In this document: positions 30,266-39,954 of the stretch, piece by piece
Position numbering within the stretch: the stretch's first letter is position 1
How the letters are laid out: each line of letters opens with the position of its first letter
Origin: an uncultured Bacteroidales bacterium
GTDB taxonomy: Bacteria; Bacteroidota; Bacteroidia; Bacteroidales; UBA932
Length of the DNA: 64,000 nt
NCBI GenBank assembly: GCA_947253655.1
Contig: CAMYAE010000003.1
Span: 62,001 to 126,000 of the forward strand
Direction: 5' to 3'
Program-made: the position numbers and the translations under genes
The notes under the pieces: model-generated
Database searches by the model: none
The model's input: only the letters and a program-made list of their open reading frames with translations
What the model was told of the DNA's origin: nothing

Positions 30266-33253
30266 CTATTTATCCATTTCCTTAATCCTTTCAAGCCTCA
30301 TATTTACTTCATCCTGAACATCATCTGCCGGGCCTGAAGGCTTGTATCCGTCTCTAATGCTCTCAAAGGTAGCCCTGGCCTGTCGGAAGTCTTCCCTTTC
30401 GGCATAAGAATCTCCCAGAAGTATAAAGGATTTTGCAAGCCAGTAGGTCTGTCCGGTCTTGGAATCGGAGAAAGCGAACACCCTCTTTTCCACATCTTTG
30501 AAATCGCCCCTGTCGTAACTGTCCTGCACAAGCAGGTAGGCAGCCTCGGCCCCCTCTTTTGTTGAGGTCTGAGACGAAAGTCCTTTCAGCAAGGCAAAGG
30601 CTTTCTCCCTGTTGCCTGAAGCAAGACAGGACTTTGCCATAATATAAGAGGCTTCTCGTTTTTCGTCTGCGGAAAACTCCTTGCCGTCGGCAATCTTACC
30701 GGAATAAAGAATTGCATTCTTGAAGCCTTTAGCCTTGAAGGCGGAACGCATCAGACCTATGACGGCAGTATGCCTGTTTGCTTCTATCCGTGCAATGTTC
30801 TGCAAAACACCATAACCGTCAAAGGCCTCCTGGTATCTTTCCGTATCATAGCAGAGCCTGGAATAATTAAGAGCGGACACCTCTGCAAAAGCGGCGTCCG
30901 GGGTATTCATGACCTTTTTGTAATAGTCTCCGGCCTTGTCCTTGTTGTCAAGTCCCCTGTAGGCTTCGGCAATATAGAAGTTTGCATTTGCTATATATCT
31001 GCCTTGAGGATATTTCTCTTCGTATGTCTTCAAGGACACTAAAGCCTTTGAATAATTACCCGCAAGATAGACTCTCTCTGCCCCGTTGAACAGAAGTTCT
31101 TCCATGTCTTTCTCTCCTCCGGCAGGGGTCTTGCCTATCGATTCTACGTATGCCATATATTGTTCCGGCTCCTGCTTTTCCTGATATATGGATTCAATAG
31201 CGGCGAGGGCATCATCGGCAAAAGCCGTGGACGGCATATCGGACACTACTTTTTTATAATATCCTAAAGCCTCTTCGTATGAGCCCTTATTCCTGTTCGC
31301 AAGTCCGAGCCCAAGCATGGCACGAGCTACGAAAGCACTGTCACGTGCAGTTGAAAGGAGACTGCTGTAGACCTCTATAGCCTTGTCGTCCTGTTTACCG
31401 TCCAGATAGGAACGTCCTAATTCATAAACTGCATCCGAGTAATAAGGAACCTCCGGCGAAGCCTCCAATGACTTTGACAGTTCCTCAATCTTTTTGCTCC
31501 GCTCGCCCGAAAGCCCCAGAGCAATCCCGGCCTGATACACCGGATAAAGGTCGGGATCACCTGTAGCATAGGCTTGGTTGTACAAAGAAACTGCCGTCTT
31601 GTAATCGGACTTCATGAAAGCCCCGTCAGCCTTTCTCAACAATGCATCGTGAGCATTTGAGGCCGACCTGCCTTGAGCCAGATATTTGTCAAACCAGGAT
31701 GAGGCCATATCGAAATTACCCTCCTTAAAATAGCAATATGCTATATTGTAGGGGATAAGACCACCCTCTATTTTGCTGTCAAGGGCAGAAATGTTGTACA
31801 GTTCGTTGAAGACCGAGCGTGCCTGTGCATATTGCTCATTCCTGTAATATGCCTCTGCAAGCCAGTATTTGGAAAGCATATTGACCGGGGAACGTCTTTC
31901 CGAATAATATGCCGCAGCCTTAAGATAAGGCTCAGCAGCCCTGTAGGAGCTGTTACGTACCAATTGTTCGGCACGCAGATAATTGGCTTTCATATAGTTG
32001 CTACGCATATCGGCGTCAAGTTCATCGATTTTGTCATAAACCTCGACCGCTCCGGCGTAATCTTTTGACTGCAGGGCGGACAAAGCCTGATATGCATATA
32101 TTCTGTTTCCTCTTCTCTTGTCGGAATACTTCGCAATATATCTGTCAAACACCGACGGGTCATTGTTCAGATCAAAGGAGAGTTTCGCATAATTGAAGAA
32201 AGCGTCCTCCCGGATTTCATCATTGAACGCAACTTGCGATGCCTCATTGAAAGCATCCATTGCAGCCACCTTATTCTTGGTCTGTATATAGCTGAAAGCC
32301 ATCTGATAATTCGCAATCTGACCGAGGGAATCCGTCCTGTCAGTCATAGCGGAGTAGTTCTCTATCGCTCCTTTATAATCCTTTACGGCATACAAAAGGG
32401 AGCCGGCATAGAAATAGTCCTCCCTGTTCTTACGGCCCGATCCTGCAATTTCATCATAGTACTTCCTCGCGGAAGCAGCATCTCCTTTGACTAAATAGGC
32501 CTCAGACAATATTCTGGCTATTCGTGCCTTACGGCTTTCCGGCACATTCCCATACATCTCCTCTCCGTGCTCCAGCACATAGGAATAGTCTTTCATCATG
32601 AAGCGACACTCCATGATATAATAATTGGAAATTTCCTCAAACCTCTTATCTTTCACGGACTTACCAAACCAGTCTGCTGCATCCCTAAACTTTTTGTTCT
32701 CATAGTCGATAAGTCCCAGGGCAAAGCGGGACGGAGCCGAATAATTGTTCAGAGGCATGGCGTCTATCTTGTGGAAGCCATATTTTGCCCCGTCATTGTC
32801 TCCTGTCTGCAAACGGCTGTAAGCCAATTTGTAGAGGAACTCCGTCCTATCTTTCTTTCCTATATTCTTTTCTCCTGCAAGAGCGAAAGCCTCTGATGCC
32901 CCCGCGTAGTCTTCCGTGTCGAACAGATTCAAGGCATGACGGTAGCGGATCTGCGGAACAAGACCGGAATAAGGGAAATCGGAGATGTAGCGGTTCATTC
33001 TGTCGGGATAGTCCTCTTCCATTAGGCTAATTGAACAAAGCAAGGCATAACCCTCCGCCAGAGGATTTTCCGACTTTTCCGCAACACCCTCAAAAAGCAG
33101 CTTGGCTTCACCGAACATATTGTGCCCGTACAGAGTCTGGGCCTTTTTGAAATCCTTGTCCCGATAGTCCCGGCCATAGGCCTGCACCGGCTGCCGGGCT
33201 CCTGAGATAATCATAGTGGCGACAACGGCTGCCGCTATTTTATATTTTATCAT
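30266..33253 (-). CDS. Large exported tetratricopeptide-repeat protein
   Basis: A 995-residue protein with a signal peptide (about 1-25, ending PVQA). The rest is built of TPR-like helical pairs, with recurrent patterns such as A..Y...A...F and YYK..Y.A. Examples include AIEVYSSLL and ALGYYKKVV. It is expected in the periplasm or at the outer membrane as a protein-binding scaffold. It heads a run with the outer-membrane barrel and gyrB. It resembles YbgF/BamD-like TPR proteins in style only. No enzymatic domain is seen. Confidence 0.85.
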   Translation of the reverse strand: MIKYKIAAAVVATMIISGARQPVQAYGRDYRDKDFKKAQTLYGHNMFGEAKLLFEGVAEKSENPLAEGYALLCSISLMEEDYPDRMNRYISDFPYSGLVPQIRYRHALNLFDTEDYAGASEAFALAGEKNIGKKDRTEFLYKLAYSRLQTGDNDGAKYGFHKIDAMPLNNYSAPSRFALGLIDYENKKFRDAADWFGKSVKDKRFEEISNYYIMECRFMMKDYSYVLEHGEEMYGNVPESRKARIARILSEAYLVKGDAASARKYYDEIAGSGRKNREDYFYAGSLLYAVKDYKGAIENYSAMTDRTDSLGQIANYQMAFSYIQTKNKVAAMDAFNEASQVAFNDEIREDAFFNYAKLSFDLNNDPSVFDRYIAKYSDKRRGNRIYAYQALSALQSKDYAGAVEVYDKIDELDADMRSNYMKANYLRAEQLVRNSSYRAAEPYLKAAAYYSERRSPVNMLSKYWLAEAYYRNEQYAQARSVFNELYNISALDSKIEGGLIPYNIAYCYFKEGNFDMASSWFDKYLAQGRSASNAHDALLRKADGAFMKSDYKTAVSLYNQAYATGDPDLYPVYQAGIALGLSGERSKKIEELSKSLEASPEVPYYSDAVYELGRSYLDGKQDDKAIEVYSSLLSTARDSAFVARAMLGLGLANRNKGSYEEALGYYKKVVSDMPSTAFADDALAAIESIYQEKQEPEQYMAYVESIGKTPAGGEKDMEELLFNGAERVYLAGNYSKALVSLKTYEEKYPQGRYIANANFYIAEAYRGLDNKDKAGDYYKKVMNTPDAAFAEVSALNYSRLCYDTERYQEAFDGYGVLQNIARIEANRHTAVIGLMRSAFKAKGFKNAILYSGKIADGKEFSADEKREASYIMAKSCLASGNREKAFALLKGLSSQTSTKEGAEAAYLLVQDSYDRGDFKDVEKRVFAFSDSKTGQTYWLAKSFILLGDSYAEREDFRQARATFESIRDGYKPSGPADDVQDEVNMRLERIKEMDK

Positions 33254-33271
33254 CTTTGGTCAATATTTTTA

Positions 33272-33279
33272 CAAAAATA
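33272..33279 (-). promoter_or_regulatory. Candidate -7 box for the TPR-barrel operon
   Basis: TATTTTTG on the minus strand is 18 bases before the TPR start. The -33 region overlaps the divergent ftsE promoter and has no clear TTG. Confidence 0.35.
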
Positions 33280-33293
33280 CTTATTTTTTCCCT

Positions 33294-33301
33294 TATATTT
33301 G
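33294..33301 (+). promoter_or_regulatory. Candidate -7 box for the ftsE-like operon
   Basis: TATATTTG lies 42 bases before the chosen start. It overlaps an upstream in-frame ATG at 33305 or earlier, which argues against a longer protein. No -33 TTG at ideal distance is seen. Confidence 0.45.
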
Positions 33302-33343
33302 TATATATGCCTCCAATTATCAGGCCTAACAGACTTTTTTCAA

Positions 33344-34075
33344 ATGGAAGATGCCAATACCGCACAACAGGACATAAAACCTGTAATTAGTTTCAAGAAC
33401 GCCGATATAATGAACGGCGAGACAACCGTGATCTACGGTCTTGACATGGATGTATATCCGGGAGACTTCATATATATTGTAGGGAAGGTCGGGACCGGAA
33501 AGACATCGGTAATCAAGACGATAATAGCCGAGAATCCTCTCGAAAACGGAGAAGGCACTGTCTGCGGATACGATCTTAAAGACATCAAGGATAAAGACAT
33601 ACCTTATCTGCGACGCGAAATCGGGGTCATATTCCAGGACTTCCAACTGCTTATGGACAGACCTGTGGAAGATAATCTGGAGTTTGTGCTCAAAGCCACC
33701 GGCTGGAGGGACGAGGAGAAGATTGGCAAGAGAATAAAAGAGGTGCTCGATGTTGTGGGAATGGGCAGCAAGGCCCATAAAATGCCTCACCAGCTCTCCG
33801 GAGGCGAACAGCAGAGAATTGCTATCGCACGTTCCCTGCTGAACAGCCCAAAGGTGATAATAGCCGATGAGCCGACCGGCAATCTGGACAACGAGACGGC
33901 TGACGGTATTCTGAAGCTGCTGACCGGAATTAACAGGAAGGGCACTGCAATAATAATGGTCACGCATAATAGAAATATCTTCGAAAAATATAAGGGTAAG
34001 ATCATGGTCTGCAAGGATGAAGCCTGCAAACTGCAAAAGGATGACGAGGTAATAGACCTGGCTCTTACCATATAA
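33344..34075 (+). CDS. ftsE: FtsE-like ABC transporter ATPase
   Basis: A 243-residue ABC ATPase. Walker A reads GKVGTGKTS, the Q-loop VIFQDFQLL, the signature [16 protein letters not shown], Walker [13 protein letters not shown] and the H-loop MVTHNR. The EPTGNLD form and size match FtsE and LolD-type ATPases. FtsE works with FtsX in cell division and peptidoglycan hydrolase control, but no ftsX lies beside it here. The frame is open upstream to 33299; the start at 33344 (MEDANTAQQ) was chosen because the likely promoter covers the extension. nth follows after 12 bases. Confidence 0.8.
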   Translation: MEDANTAQQDIKPVISFKNADIMNGETTVIYGLDMDVYPGDFIYIVGKVGTGKTSVIKTIIAENPLENGEGTVCGYDLKDIKDKDIPYLRREIGVIFQDFQLLMDRPVEDNLEFVLKATGWRDEEKIGKRIKEVLDVVGMGSKAHKMPHQLSGGEQQRIAIARSLLNSPKVIIADEPTGNLDNETADGILKLLTGINRKGTAIIMVTHNRNIFEKYKGKIMVCKDEACKLQKDDEVIDLALTI

Positions 34076-34087
34076 AAGTTCAGAAAG

Positions 34088-34732
34088 ATGACAAAATCAG
34101 AGAGATATGCAGAAGTGATACGATGGTTCAGCGAGAATATGCCCGATGCCACCACAGCCCTGCATTTCAACTCCCCTTTCCAGCTCCTGGTCGCAGTAAT
34201 ACTGTCCGCACAATGCACGGACCGACGGGTCAATATGACAACTCCATTGATATTCGAAGAATATCCGGATGCGGAGAAAATGGCGGCAGCTACGTATGAT
34301 GAGCTTTTCCCCTACATCAAATCCATTTCCTATCCGAACAGCAAGACAAGGCATCTGATAGGCATGGCACAAAAAATAGTCTCGGATTTCGGAGGAAATG
34401 TCCCAGCGGAAATCGACGAGCTTATCAGCCTGCCGGGAGTAGGCAGGAAAACTGCAAACGTAATAGCTTCAATTGTATATAACAAACCTGTTATTGCCGT
34501 TGACACCCATGTATTCAGGGTGTCACGCAGGATTGGACTGACAGACGGCAAGACGGTAAATGAGGTTGAAAAGGAATTGGAAGCGAACATACCCGAACAA
34601 TTCAGACTTCGGGCTCATCATTGGCTCATACTTCACGGACGGTCCACCTGCACCGCCCGAAGGCCCAAATGCGAAGAATGCGGGCTTAAAGATTTTTGCA
34701 GGGACTTTGCAATACGGAATATAGTAATATAA
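34088..34732 (+). CDS. nth: Endonuclease III
   Basis: A 214-residue base-excision repair glycosylase/AP lyase. The helix-hairpin-helix [11 protein letters not shown] has the catalytic Lys, and [11 protein letters not shown] the catalytic Asp. A C-x6-C-x2-C-x5-C iron-sulfur motif closes the protein ([17 protein letters not shown]). It removes oxidised pyrimidines. Its stop overlaps the antiporter start in TAATG, so translation is coupled. Confidence 0.96.
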   Translation: MTKSERYAEVIRWFSENMPDATTALHFNSPFQLLVAVILSAQCTDRRVNMTTPLIFEEYPDAEKMAAATYDELFPYIKSISYPNSKTRHLIGMAQKIVSDFGGNVPAEIDELISLPGVGRKTANVIASIVYNKPVIAVDTHVFRVSRRIGLTDGKTVNEVEKELEANIPEQFRLRAHHWLILHGRSTCTARRPKCEECGLKDFCRDFAIRNIVI

Positions 34733-36219
34733 TGTATCTTACAGCAGAAAATATACTCTTTATAGGCTCTATACTGATTTTCAGCGCGATAGTAATCAGT
34801 AAGGCCGGATATAGGTTTGGGGTGCCTGCCCTCCTCCTTTTCCTTATAGTGGGCATGGCGTTCGGAAGCGACGGTCTCGGCCTGGTTTTCAACAATTATC
34901 ATCAGGCACAATTCGTGGGCGTGGCAGCCCTGAGCGTAATCCTTTTTACCGGAGGTATGGAGACCCGTTTCCATGATATTAAGCCGGTATTGTGGGAGGG
35001 TATAATATTAGCCACCTTCGGGGTGTTTATGACAACGTTGTTCTGCGGCCTTTTCATATACCTGCTCACCAGAATAGGACATCTTTTTGCACCGATGTCT
35101 ATTGTGATGTGTTTCCTTATGGCCTCTGTCATGTCTTCAACCGATTCGGCTTCTGTATTCAACATACTGAAACACTGCAACATAAAGCTTAAAGAGAATT
35201 TGAGGCCTATGCTGGAGCTCGAATCCGGAAGCAACGACCCTATGGCCTATGTTATAACGATTGTGCTGATTCAGGCAGCCGGCACCTTGTTCGCCCCTAC
35301 GGCTGTAGCCGAAGGAGTAAATTACGGCCTAATGGTTTGGAATGCCGTTCTGACCTTTACCCTCCAGCTGGGTATCGGTTCACTGACCGGAATCGCAATG
35401 GGCTATGCAGGCTCATGGTTGCTCAGACGCATCAAGCTCGGAAGCTCTCCGTTATATGCCATAATGCTTCTGACCTCTGCTTTTTTCACTATTTCCCTTA
35501 CTGAAATGCTGAAAGGCAATGGCTACCTGGCCGTATATATTTCAGGCCTGATTATCGGCAATAAGATGATTCCGCAGAGAAAAGAAATCGTGACCTTCCT
35601 GGACGGAATGACCTGGCTTATGCAAATCGTCATGTTCCTCCTTTTGGGACTGCTTGTCAATCCTCACGATATGCTGAAAATCGCCCCATTGGCCTTGTTG
35701 ATTGGCCTTTTCATGATATTAGTGGCCAGGCCTGCCGCCGTTTTCCTGTCTCTACTGCCGTTCCGGGGCATATCCCTAAGGGCAAGGACATACGTGTCAT
35801 GGGTAGGACTGAAAGGTGCCGTCCCAATAATTTTCGCCACCTATCCTATTGTAGCCGGAATTCCCGGCTCCGAGCAGATTTTCAACATAGTCTTTTTCAT
35901 TACAATCCTATCCCTCACCATCCAGGGCATGTCTGTTACTAAGGTTGCAAAGCTCCTGCACCTCGCAATGCCGGAAGAGAAAAAGCCTGACACCTTCGGT
36001 ATAGAAATCCCGGATGAGGCCGGCAAGCTGATTGACTGCACCCTGACGGAAGAAGATCTGGAAGACGGGCACACATTGAAGGAAATAACTCTGCCGGAAG
36101 GGGCAAGGGTTGTAATGATACAGCGTAGAAGCAAACTTATAGTGCCGGACGGCTCTATCCGACTGCACTCCGGAGACAAGCTTTTGATGATATTCGGCGA
36201 GAATGATGTGAGTCAGTAG
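34732..36219 (+). CDS. CPA1-type K+/Na+:H+ antiporter with RCK_C domain (NhaP2/CvrA-like)
   Basis: A 495-residue membrane antiporter. About 12 membrane helices span 5-390, with the ion-site motif ELESGSNDPMAYV (about 165-177). A cytosolic C-terminal RCK_C/TrkA-C domain (about 415-490) suits regulation by ligands. NhaP2/CvrA relatives exchange K+ or Na+ for protons at the inner membrane. The start at 34732 overlaps the nth stop by one base; the frame is open 12 codons further upstream but that part lies inside nth. In a cell with Na+ pumps it could help set Na+/H+ balance (inference). Confidence 0.88.
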   Translation: MYLTAENILFIGSILIFSAIVISKAGYRFGVPALLLFLIVGMAFGSDGLGLVFNNYHQAQFVGVAALSVILFTGGMETRFHDIKPVLWEGIILATFGVFMTTLFCGLFIYLLTRIGHLFAPMSIVMCFLMASVMSSTDSASVFNILKHCNIKLKENLRPMLELESGSNDPMAYVITIVLIQAAGTLFAPTAVAEGVNYGLMVWNAVLTFTLQLGIGSLTGIAMGYAGSWLLRRIKLGSSPLYAIMLLTSAFFTISLTEMLKGNGYLAVYISGLIIGNKMIPQRKEIVTFLDGMTWLMQIVMFLLLGLLVNPHDMLKIAPLALLIGLFMILVARPAAVFLSLLPFRGISLRARTYVSWVGLKGAVPIIFATYPIVAGIPGSEQIFNIVFFITILSLTIQGMSVTKVAKLLHLAMPEEKKPDTFGIEIPDEAGKLIDCTLTEEDLEDGHTLKEITLPEGARVVMIQRRSKLIVPDGSIRLHSGDKLLMIFGENDVSQ

Positions 36220-36224
36220 CAATT

Positions 36225-36263
36225 GTAACAAAATCTTAACGTTTTCGTAACGATATAATAACA
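36225..36263 (+). promoter_or_regulatory. Four 11-bp-spaced direct repeats upstream of pit (Pho-box-like operator)
   Basis: GTAACA (36225-36230), TTAACG (36236-36241), GTAACG (36247-36252) and ATAACA (36258-36263) are separated by exactly five bases each, so the period is 11 bp. The core is TAAC. PhoB- and PhoP-type regulators bind tandem hexamers or heptamers with this period. A TTTG-ending -7-like element (GAAATTTG, 36273-36280) follows 9 bases later, so the array would cover the -33 region, as in activator-dependent promoters. The gene starts at 36314. Confidence 0.6.
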
Positions 36264-36313
36264 ATCTCATGCGAAATTTGCATAATTATTAATCATTATA
36301 CGGAATAATAAAG

Positions 36314-38557
36314 ATGAATACGATTTTTCTGCTGCTGGTGGTTTTCCTGTTCGTCCTTGCTGTCTTTGACCTCTCGGTGGGTGTTAGCAACGATGCTGTG
36401 AACTTCTTGAACTCGGCAATCGGTGCCAAAGTAGCAACATTCAGGACTATCATAATCGTTGCGGCCGTAGGTATTTTTATGGGGGCATCCATGAGCAACG
36501 GAATGATGGAGATAGCGAGAAACGGCATTCTGCGGCCATCCATGTTCTCTTTTCAGGAAGTTATGGTCATATATATAGCCGTTATGGTGTCCGACATTAT
36601 CCTGCTGGACATTTTCAACACCCTCGGTATGCCCACCTCCACAACGGTTTCAATGGTCTTCGAATTATTGGGCGGCACATTTGCCCTTGCTCTGATTAAA
36701 ATGGTACAGTCCACTGACGGCTCTCTCTCACTCGCCTCACTTATGAATACGGAAAAAGCCCTGTCGGTGATTATGGCAATATTCGTTTCAGTGGCAATAG
36801 CCTTTTTCTTCGGTACTCTTATCCAGTATATCAGCAGGCTTCTGTTCACTTTCGGATACCACAACAAGCTGAAATGGAAAATAGGGATATTCGGCGGCAT
36901 AGCCACTACGGCAATCCTATATTTCATGCTGATTAAAGGTATAGGAGGCTCGCCGTTCATGACAGATGAGATAATGGACTTCATCGATGAATATACCTTG
37001 ACACTTATCTTAGCTGTATTTGTCGGCAGTACCATAATTATGCAGATACTGCATTTCTGCAAGGTGGATGTATTAAAGGTTTTAGTGCTTATGGGCACTT
37101 TTGCCCTTGCAATGGCTTTCGCTGGCAATGACCTCGTAAACTTCATCGGCGTGCCTCTCGCAGGCTTATCGTCCTACACTGATTTCGTCACAAACGGCAA
37201 CGGAGACGCTTCCACATGGATGATGAGTGCCCTGGACTCCCCTGCCAAAACTCCTATTATATTCTTGGTCGGGGCAGGTGCAGTAATGGTAATCTCTCTT
37301 GCCACCTCAAAGAAAGCTTTCAATGTCGTGAAGACATCTGTGGACCTGGCCAAACAAGGACAAGGGGACGAGGTTTTCGGCTCGGCAAAGGTGGCCAGGA
37401 TGCTCGTCAGGACGTTCTCAGGGATTGCCCAGACAATATCAAGCGCGGTGCCTGAAAGGACTAAACGGTGGATTGACAGCAGATTTAGCATGGACGATGC
37501 GGTATTGGTCAAAGGAGCTGCTTTCGATGAGGTGCGTGCCACTGTAAACCTGGTTGTAGCGAGCCTTCTGATAGCCTTGGGTACCTCTCTTAAACTCCCT
37601 CTCTCCACCACCTACGTTACCTTTATGGTGGCTATGGGTACCTCTCTTGCCGACAGGGCCTGGGGCAGGGAAAGTGCAGTATTCAGAATTACCGGGGTGC
37701 TCTCCGTGATAGGTGGCTGGTTCATTACCGCCGGCGCAGCTTTCCTGCTTTGTCTCCTTATGGCAACGATAATGTATATAGGAGGCAACACCTTGATTGT
37801 CATCATAGTAGCCCTTGCTATATTCATTTTGATAAAGAACAATATCAACTACGGGAAAAAGAAAAAGAGCGAAACCGGAGACGTGCTCTTCATAAAGATA
37901 ATGGAAAGCGAAGATGAGGCCGAGACCCTTAGTATGGTTGTTGAGCACATAAACCAAAATCAGGCAGATTTCCTTACCTTCTCCAATGAAGTCTACAAGA
38001 ACATTACCGACGGCTTCATGAATGAGGAACTTAAATTACTGGAAAAATCCGAGAATACCATCAAGAAAAGGCGTTCCGACCTGAAAACTGTCAGAAGAAA
38101 AGAAATGACAGGTCTGCGTAAAGTGGATCCGGGAGCTGCAATCGAGAAGAATACATGGTTTCACCTCGGAATCAACAGTTGCGAGGATATTCTGTTCTGT
38201 CTCAGGAGAATAGCTGATTCCTGCGAAGAACATATAGACAACAACTTCATACCGTTGAGCAAAGAAAGAATCAAGGAATTCGTGCCGTTGAGAGACACTA
38301 TGCTCTTTATGATGAAACGGATACAAAGCGTTATTGAGTCCGGAGACTACTCGGAATCCGGTGCGGTCAAGGCACAATGCGACGAGCTTGAAGAGTATCT
38401 GTCCCAGGCAAGAAAGGACCATATTGCGAGAATGCAAGCAACGAAAGAGAACATTACAGTATCCTACGTCTATCTTAATATGCTTCAGGAGTCCCAGCAG
38501 ATAATAATCTCACTCAGGCACTTGCTTAGAGCGGCAAGACACCTGAATGAGAATTGA
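36314..38557 (+). CDS. pit: Inorganic phosphate transporter, Pit family, with PhoU-like C-terminus
   Basis: A 747-residue protein. The first 510 residues hold two copies of the PHO-4 repeat; the first contains VGVSNDAVNFLNSAIGA and the second contains AGNDLVNFIGVPLAGL. About 12 membrane helices are present. Residues about 530-747 are a charged helical cytosolic domain like PhoU (also seen in DUF47). The family imports phosphate (or metal phosphate) with H+ or Na+. The fused PhoU-like part suggests regulation of flux by phosphate status, and the repeat array before the gene fits Pho control. It is converging with lpdA, only 11 bases away. Confidence 0.92.
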   Translation: MNTIFLLLVVFLFVLAVFDLSVGVSNDAVNFLNSAIGAKVATFRTIIIVAAVGIFMGASMSNGMMEIARNGILRPSMFSFQEVMVIYIAVMVSDIILLDIFNTLGMPTSTTVSMVFELLGGTFALALIKMVQSTDGSLSLASLMNTEKALSVIMAIFVSVAIAFFFGTLIQYISRLLFTFGYHNKLKWKIGIFGGIATTAILYFMLIKGIGGSPFMTDEIMDFIDEYTLTLILAVFVGSTIIMQILHFCKVDVLKVLVLMGTFALAMAFAGNDLVNFIGVPLAGLSSYTDFVTNGNGDASTWMMSALDSPAKTPIIFLVGAGAVMVISLATSKKAFNVVKTSVDLAKQGQGDEVFGSAKVARMLVRTFSGIAQTISSAVPERTKRWIDSRFSMDDAVLVKGAAFDEVRATVNLVVASLLIALGTSLKLPLSTTYVTFMVAMGTSLADRAWGRESAVFRITGVLSVIGGWFITAGAAFLLCLLMATIMYIGGNTLIVIIVALAIFILIKNNINYGKKKKSETGDVLFIKIMESEDEAETLSMVVEHINQNQADFLTFSNEVYKNITDGFMNEELKLLEKSENTIKKRRSDLKTVRRKEMTGLRKVDPGAAIEKNTWFHLGINSCEDILFCLRRIADSCEEHIDNNFIPLSKERIKEFVPLRDTMLFMMKRIQSVIESGDYSESGAVKAQCDELEEYLSQARKDHIARMQATKENITVSYVYLNMLQESQQIIISLRHLLRAARHLNEN

Positions 38558-38568
38558 TAAGCATAATA

Positions 38569-39954
38569 CTAAAAGGAATGTGCAGCTGACTGCAAGACTT
38601 CCGTCAATGTAGGATGTGCATGAATGACATTCTGAAAATCTGAAATAACGGCTTTGGTGTTCATCAGTGCCGTTATTTCTTGTATAAGGTCTGATGCGTG
38701 GGCTCCGAGCAGATGACAGCCGAGTATCCGGCCGTACTCCATTCCGGCTTCAGATCCTTCATCTCCTGCATATACTATGAGCTTGCAGTAGCCCTCCGGT
38801 TCGTTCATGCTCAAAGCCTTTCCATTTGCACGGAAAAACGATTTCAGGCATTTTATCTTATAACCCCTTTCTTTGCATTCCTCCTCGGTGAGACCGGTTA
38901 CAGCCACCTCCGGTGTGGTGAAAACGGCTGCGGGAACGACTGAGAAATCAATTGCCCTTTCTTCGCCCAAAATGTCGGCGAGAGCTTTAAGCCCTTGGAA
39001 TGTGGCCACATGTGCAAGCATCATTCCGCCTGTTACATCTCCTATTGCATAAATGTCGGGCACATTAGTCCTCATATTGTCGTCAACCTTTATCCCTCTT
39101 GGAGTAAATTCTATTCCGGCTGCTTCAAGGTTGGCTGAATTTACATTAGGACGGCGGCCTACGGCCATAAGCACCTTGTCTGCAACGACCTTTATTTCCT
39201 CGTCTTTCTTGATGTAGGAGACCTCAAGAGCGTCGGCTGTTTTCTTAATTCCTCTCACCTGTGACGAGGTGTCGATGACAATATCCCTCTTTGAGAGAGC
39301 TTGTTTCAGACGCTTGGCAAGATCCGTGTCAAATCTTGGAAGTATTTCTTTGCAATATTCGACTACATTTACTTGAGAGCCGAAACTCTTGAAGATTGAG
39401 GCGAATTCGAGGCCTATTACACCGGCTCCTATTACGCAAAGCCTTTCCGGGACTTCTTCAAGTTCCAGGATTTCTTTCGAGGTTATTACACCCTCCAAAT
39501 CGTTGCCCGGTATAGGAAGAGATGCGGAGCAGGAGCCGGTTGCAACAATTATCTTGTCAGCGGTTACCTGCGTGACATTGGATTCGGAGTCGGTCACTTC
39601 TACAGTGTGGGCGTCTTTGAATACTGCCTTGCCGTAGAGCAGCCTGATGTTCTTTCCTTCAAGTAGGAATTCGATTCCGCTTTTCAGGCGGTCTACAACT
39701 TCGTTTTTCCTTTCAAGGACTTTCTTGAAATCGAAAGAGTAGGAGAGGTTGTCTATGCCGAAGACTGAAGCTTGGGCAAGGGTGTCCATGACTTCTGCGT
39801 TTCGGCAGAATGACTTGGTTGGAATGCAACCTTCGTTGAGGCAAGTTCCGCCGACAGGGCCGTCCGAAACGATTGTCACGTCCAGGCCGCGGCGGGAGGC
39901 GGCAACGGCGGTTTCATAACCGCCGGGCCCCGCACCGATAATCAGCAGTTTCAT
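38569..39954 (-). CDS. lpdA: Dihydrolipoyl dehydrogenase (L protein/E3)
   Basis: A 461-residue FAD disulfide oxidoreductase. The FAD site GAGPGGYETA is at the N-terminus (about 7-16). The redox pair lies in GGTCLNEGCIPTKS (about 36-49), and HAHPTLTE near the C-terminus holds the catalytic His. It reoxidises the dihydrolipoyl arm of GcvH. It is last in the glycine cleavage operon and its start overlaps the gcvPB stop in ATGA. It might also serve 2-oxoacid dehydrogenases if the genome has them. Confidence 0.95.
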   Translation of the reverse strand: MKLLIIGAGPGGYETAVAASRRGLDVTIVSDGPVGGTCLNEGCIPTKSFCRNAEVMDTLAQASVFGIDNLSYSFDFKKVLERKNEVVDRLKSGIEFLLEGKNIRLLYGKAVFKDAHTVEVTDSESNVTQVTADKIIVATGSCSASLPIPGNDLEGVITSKEILELEEVPERLCVIGAGVIGLEFASIFKSFGSQVNVVEYCKEILPRFDTDLAKRLKQALSKRDIVIDTSSQVRGIKKTADALEVSYIKKDEEIKVVADKVLMAVGRRPNVNSANLEAAGIEFTPRGIKVDDNMRTNVPDIYAIGDVTGGMMLAHVATFQGLKALADILGEERAIDFSVVPAAVFTTPEVAVTGLTEEECKERGYKIKCLKSFFRANGKALSMNEPEGYCKLIVYAGDEGSEAGMEYGRILGCHLLGAHASDLIQEITALMNTKAVISDFQNVIHAHPTLTEVLQSAAHSF

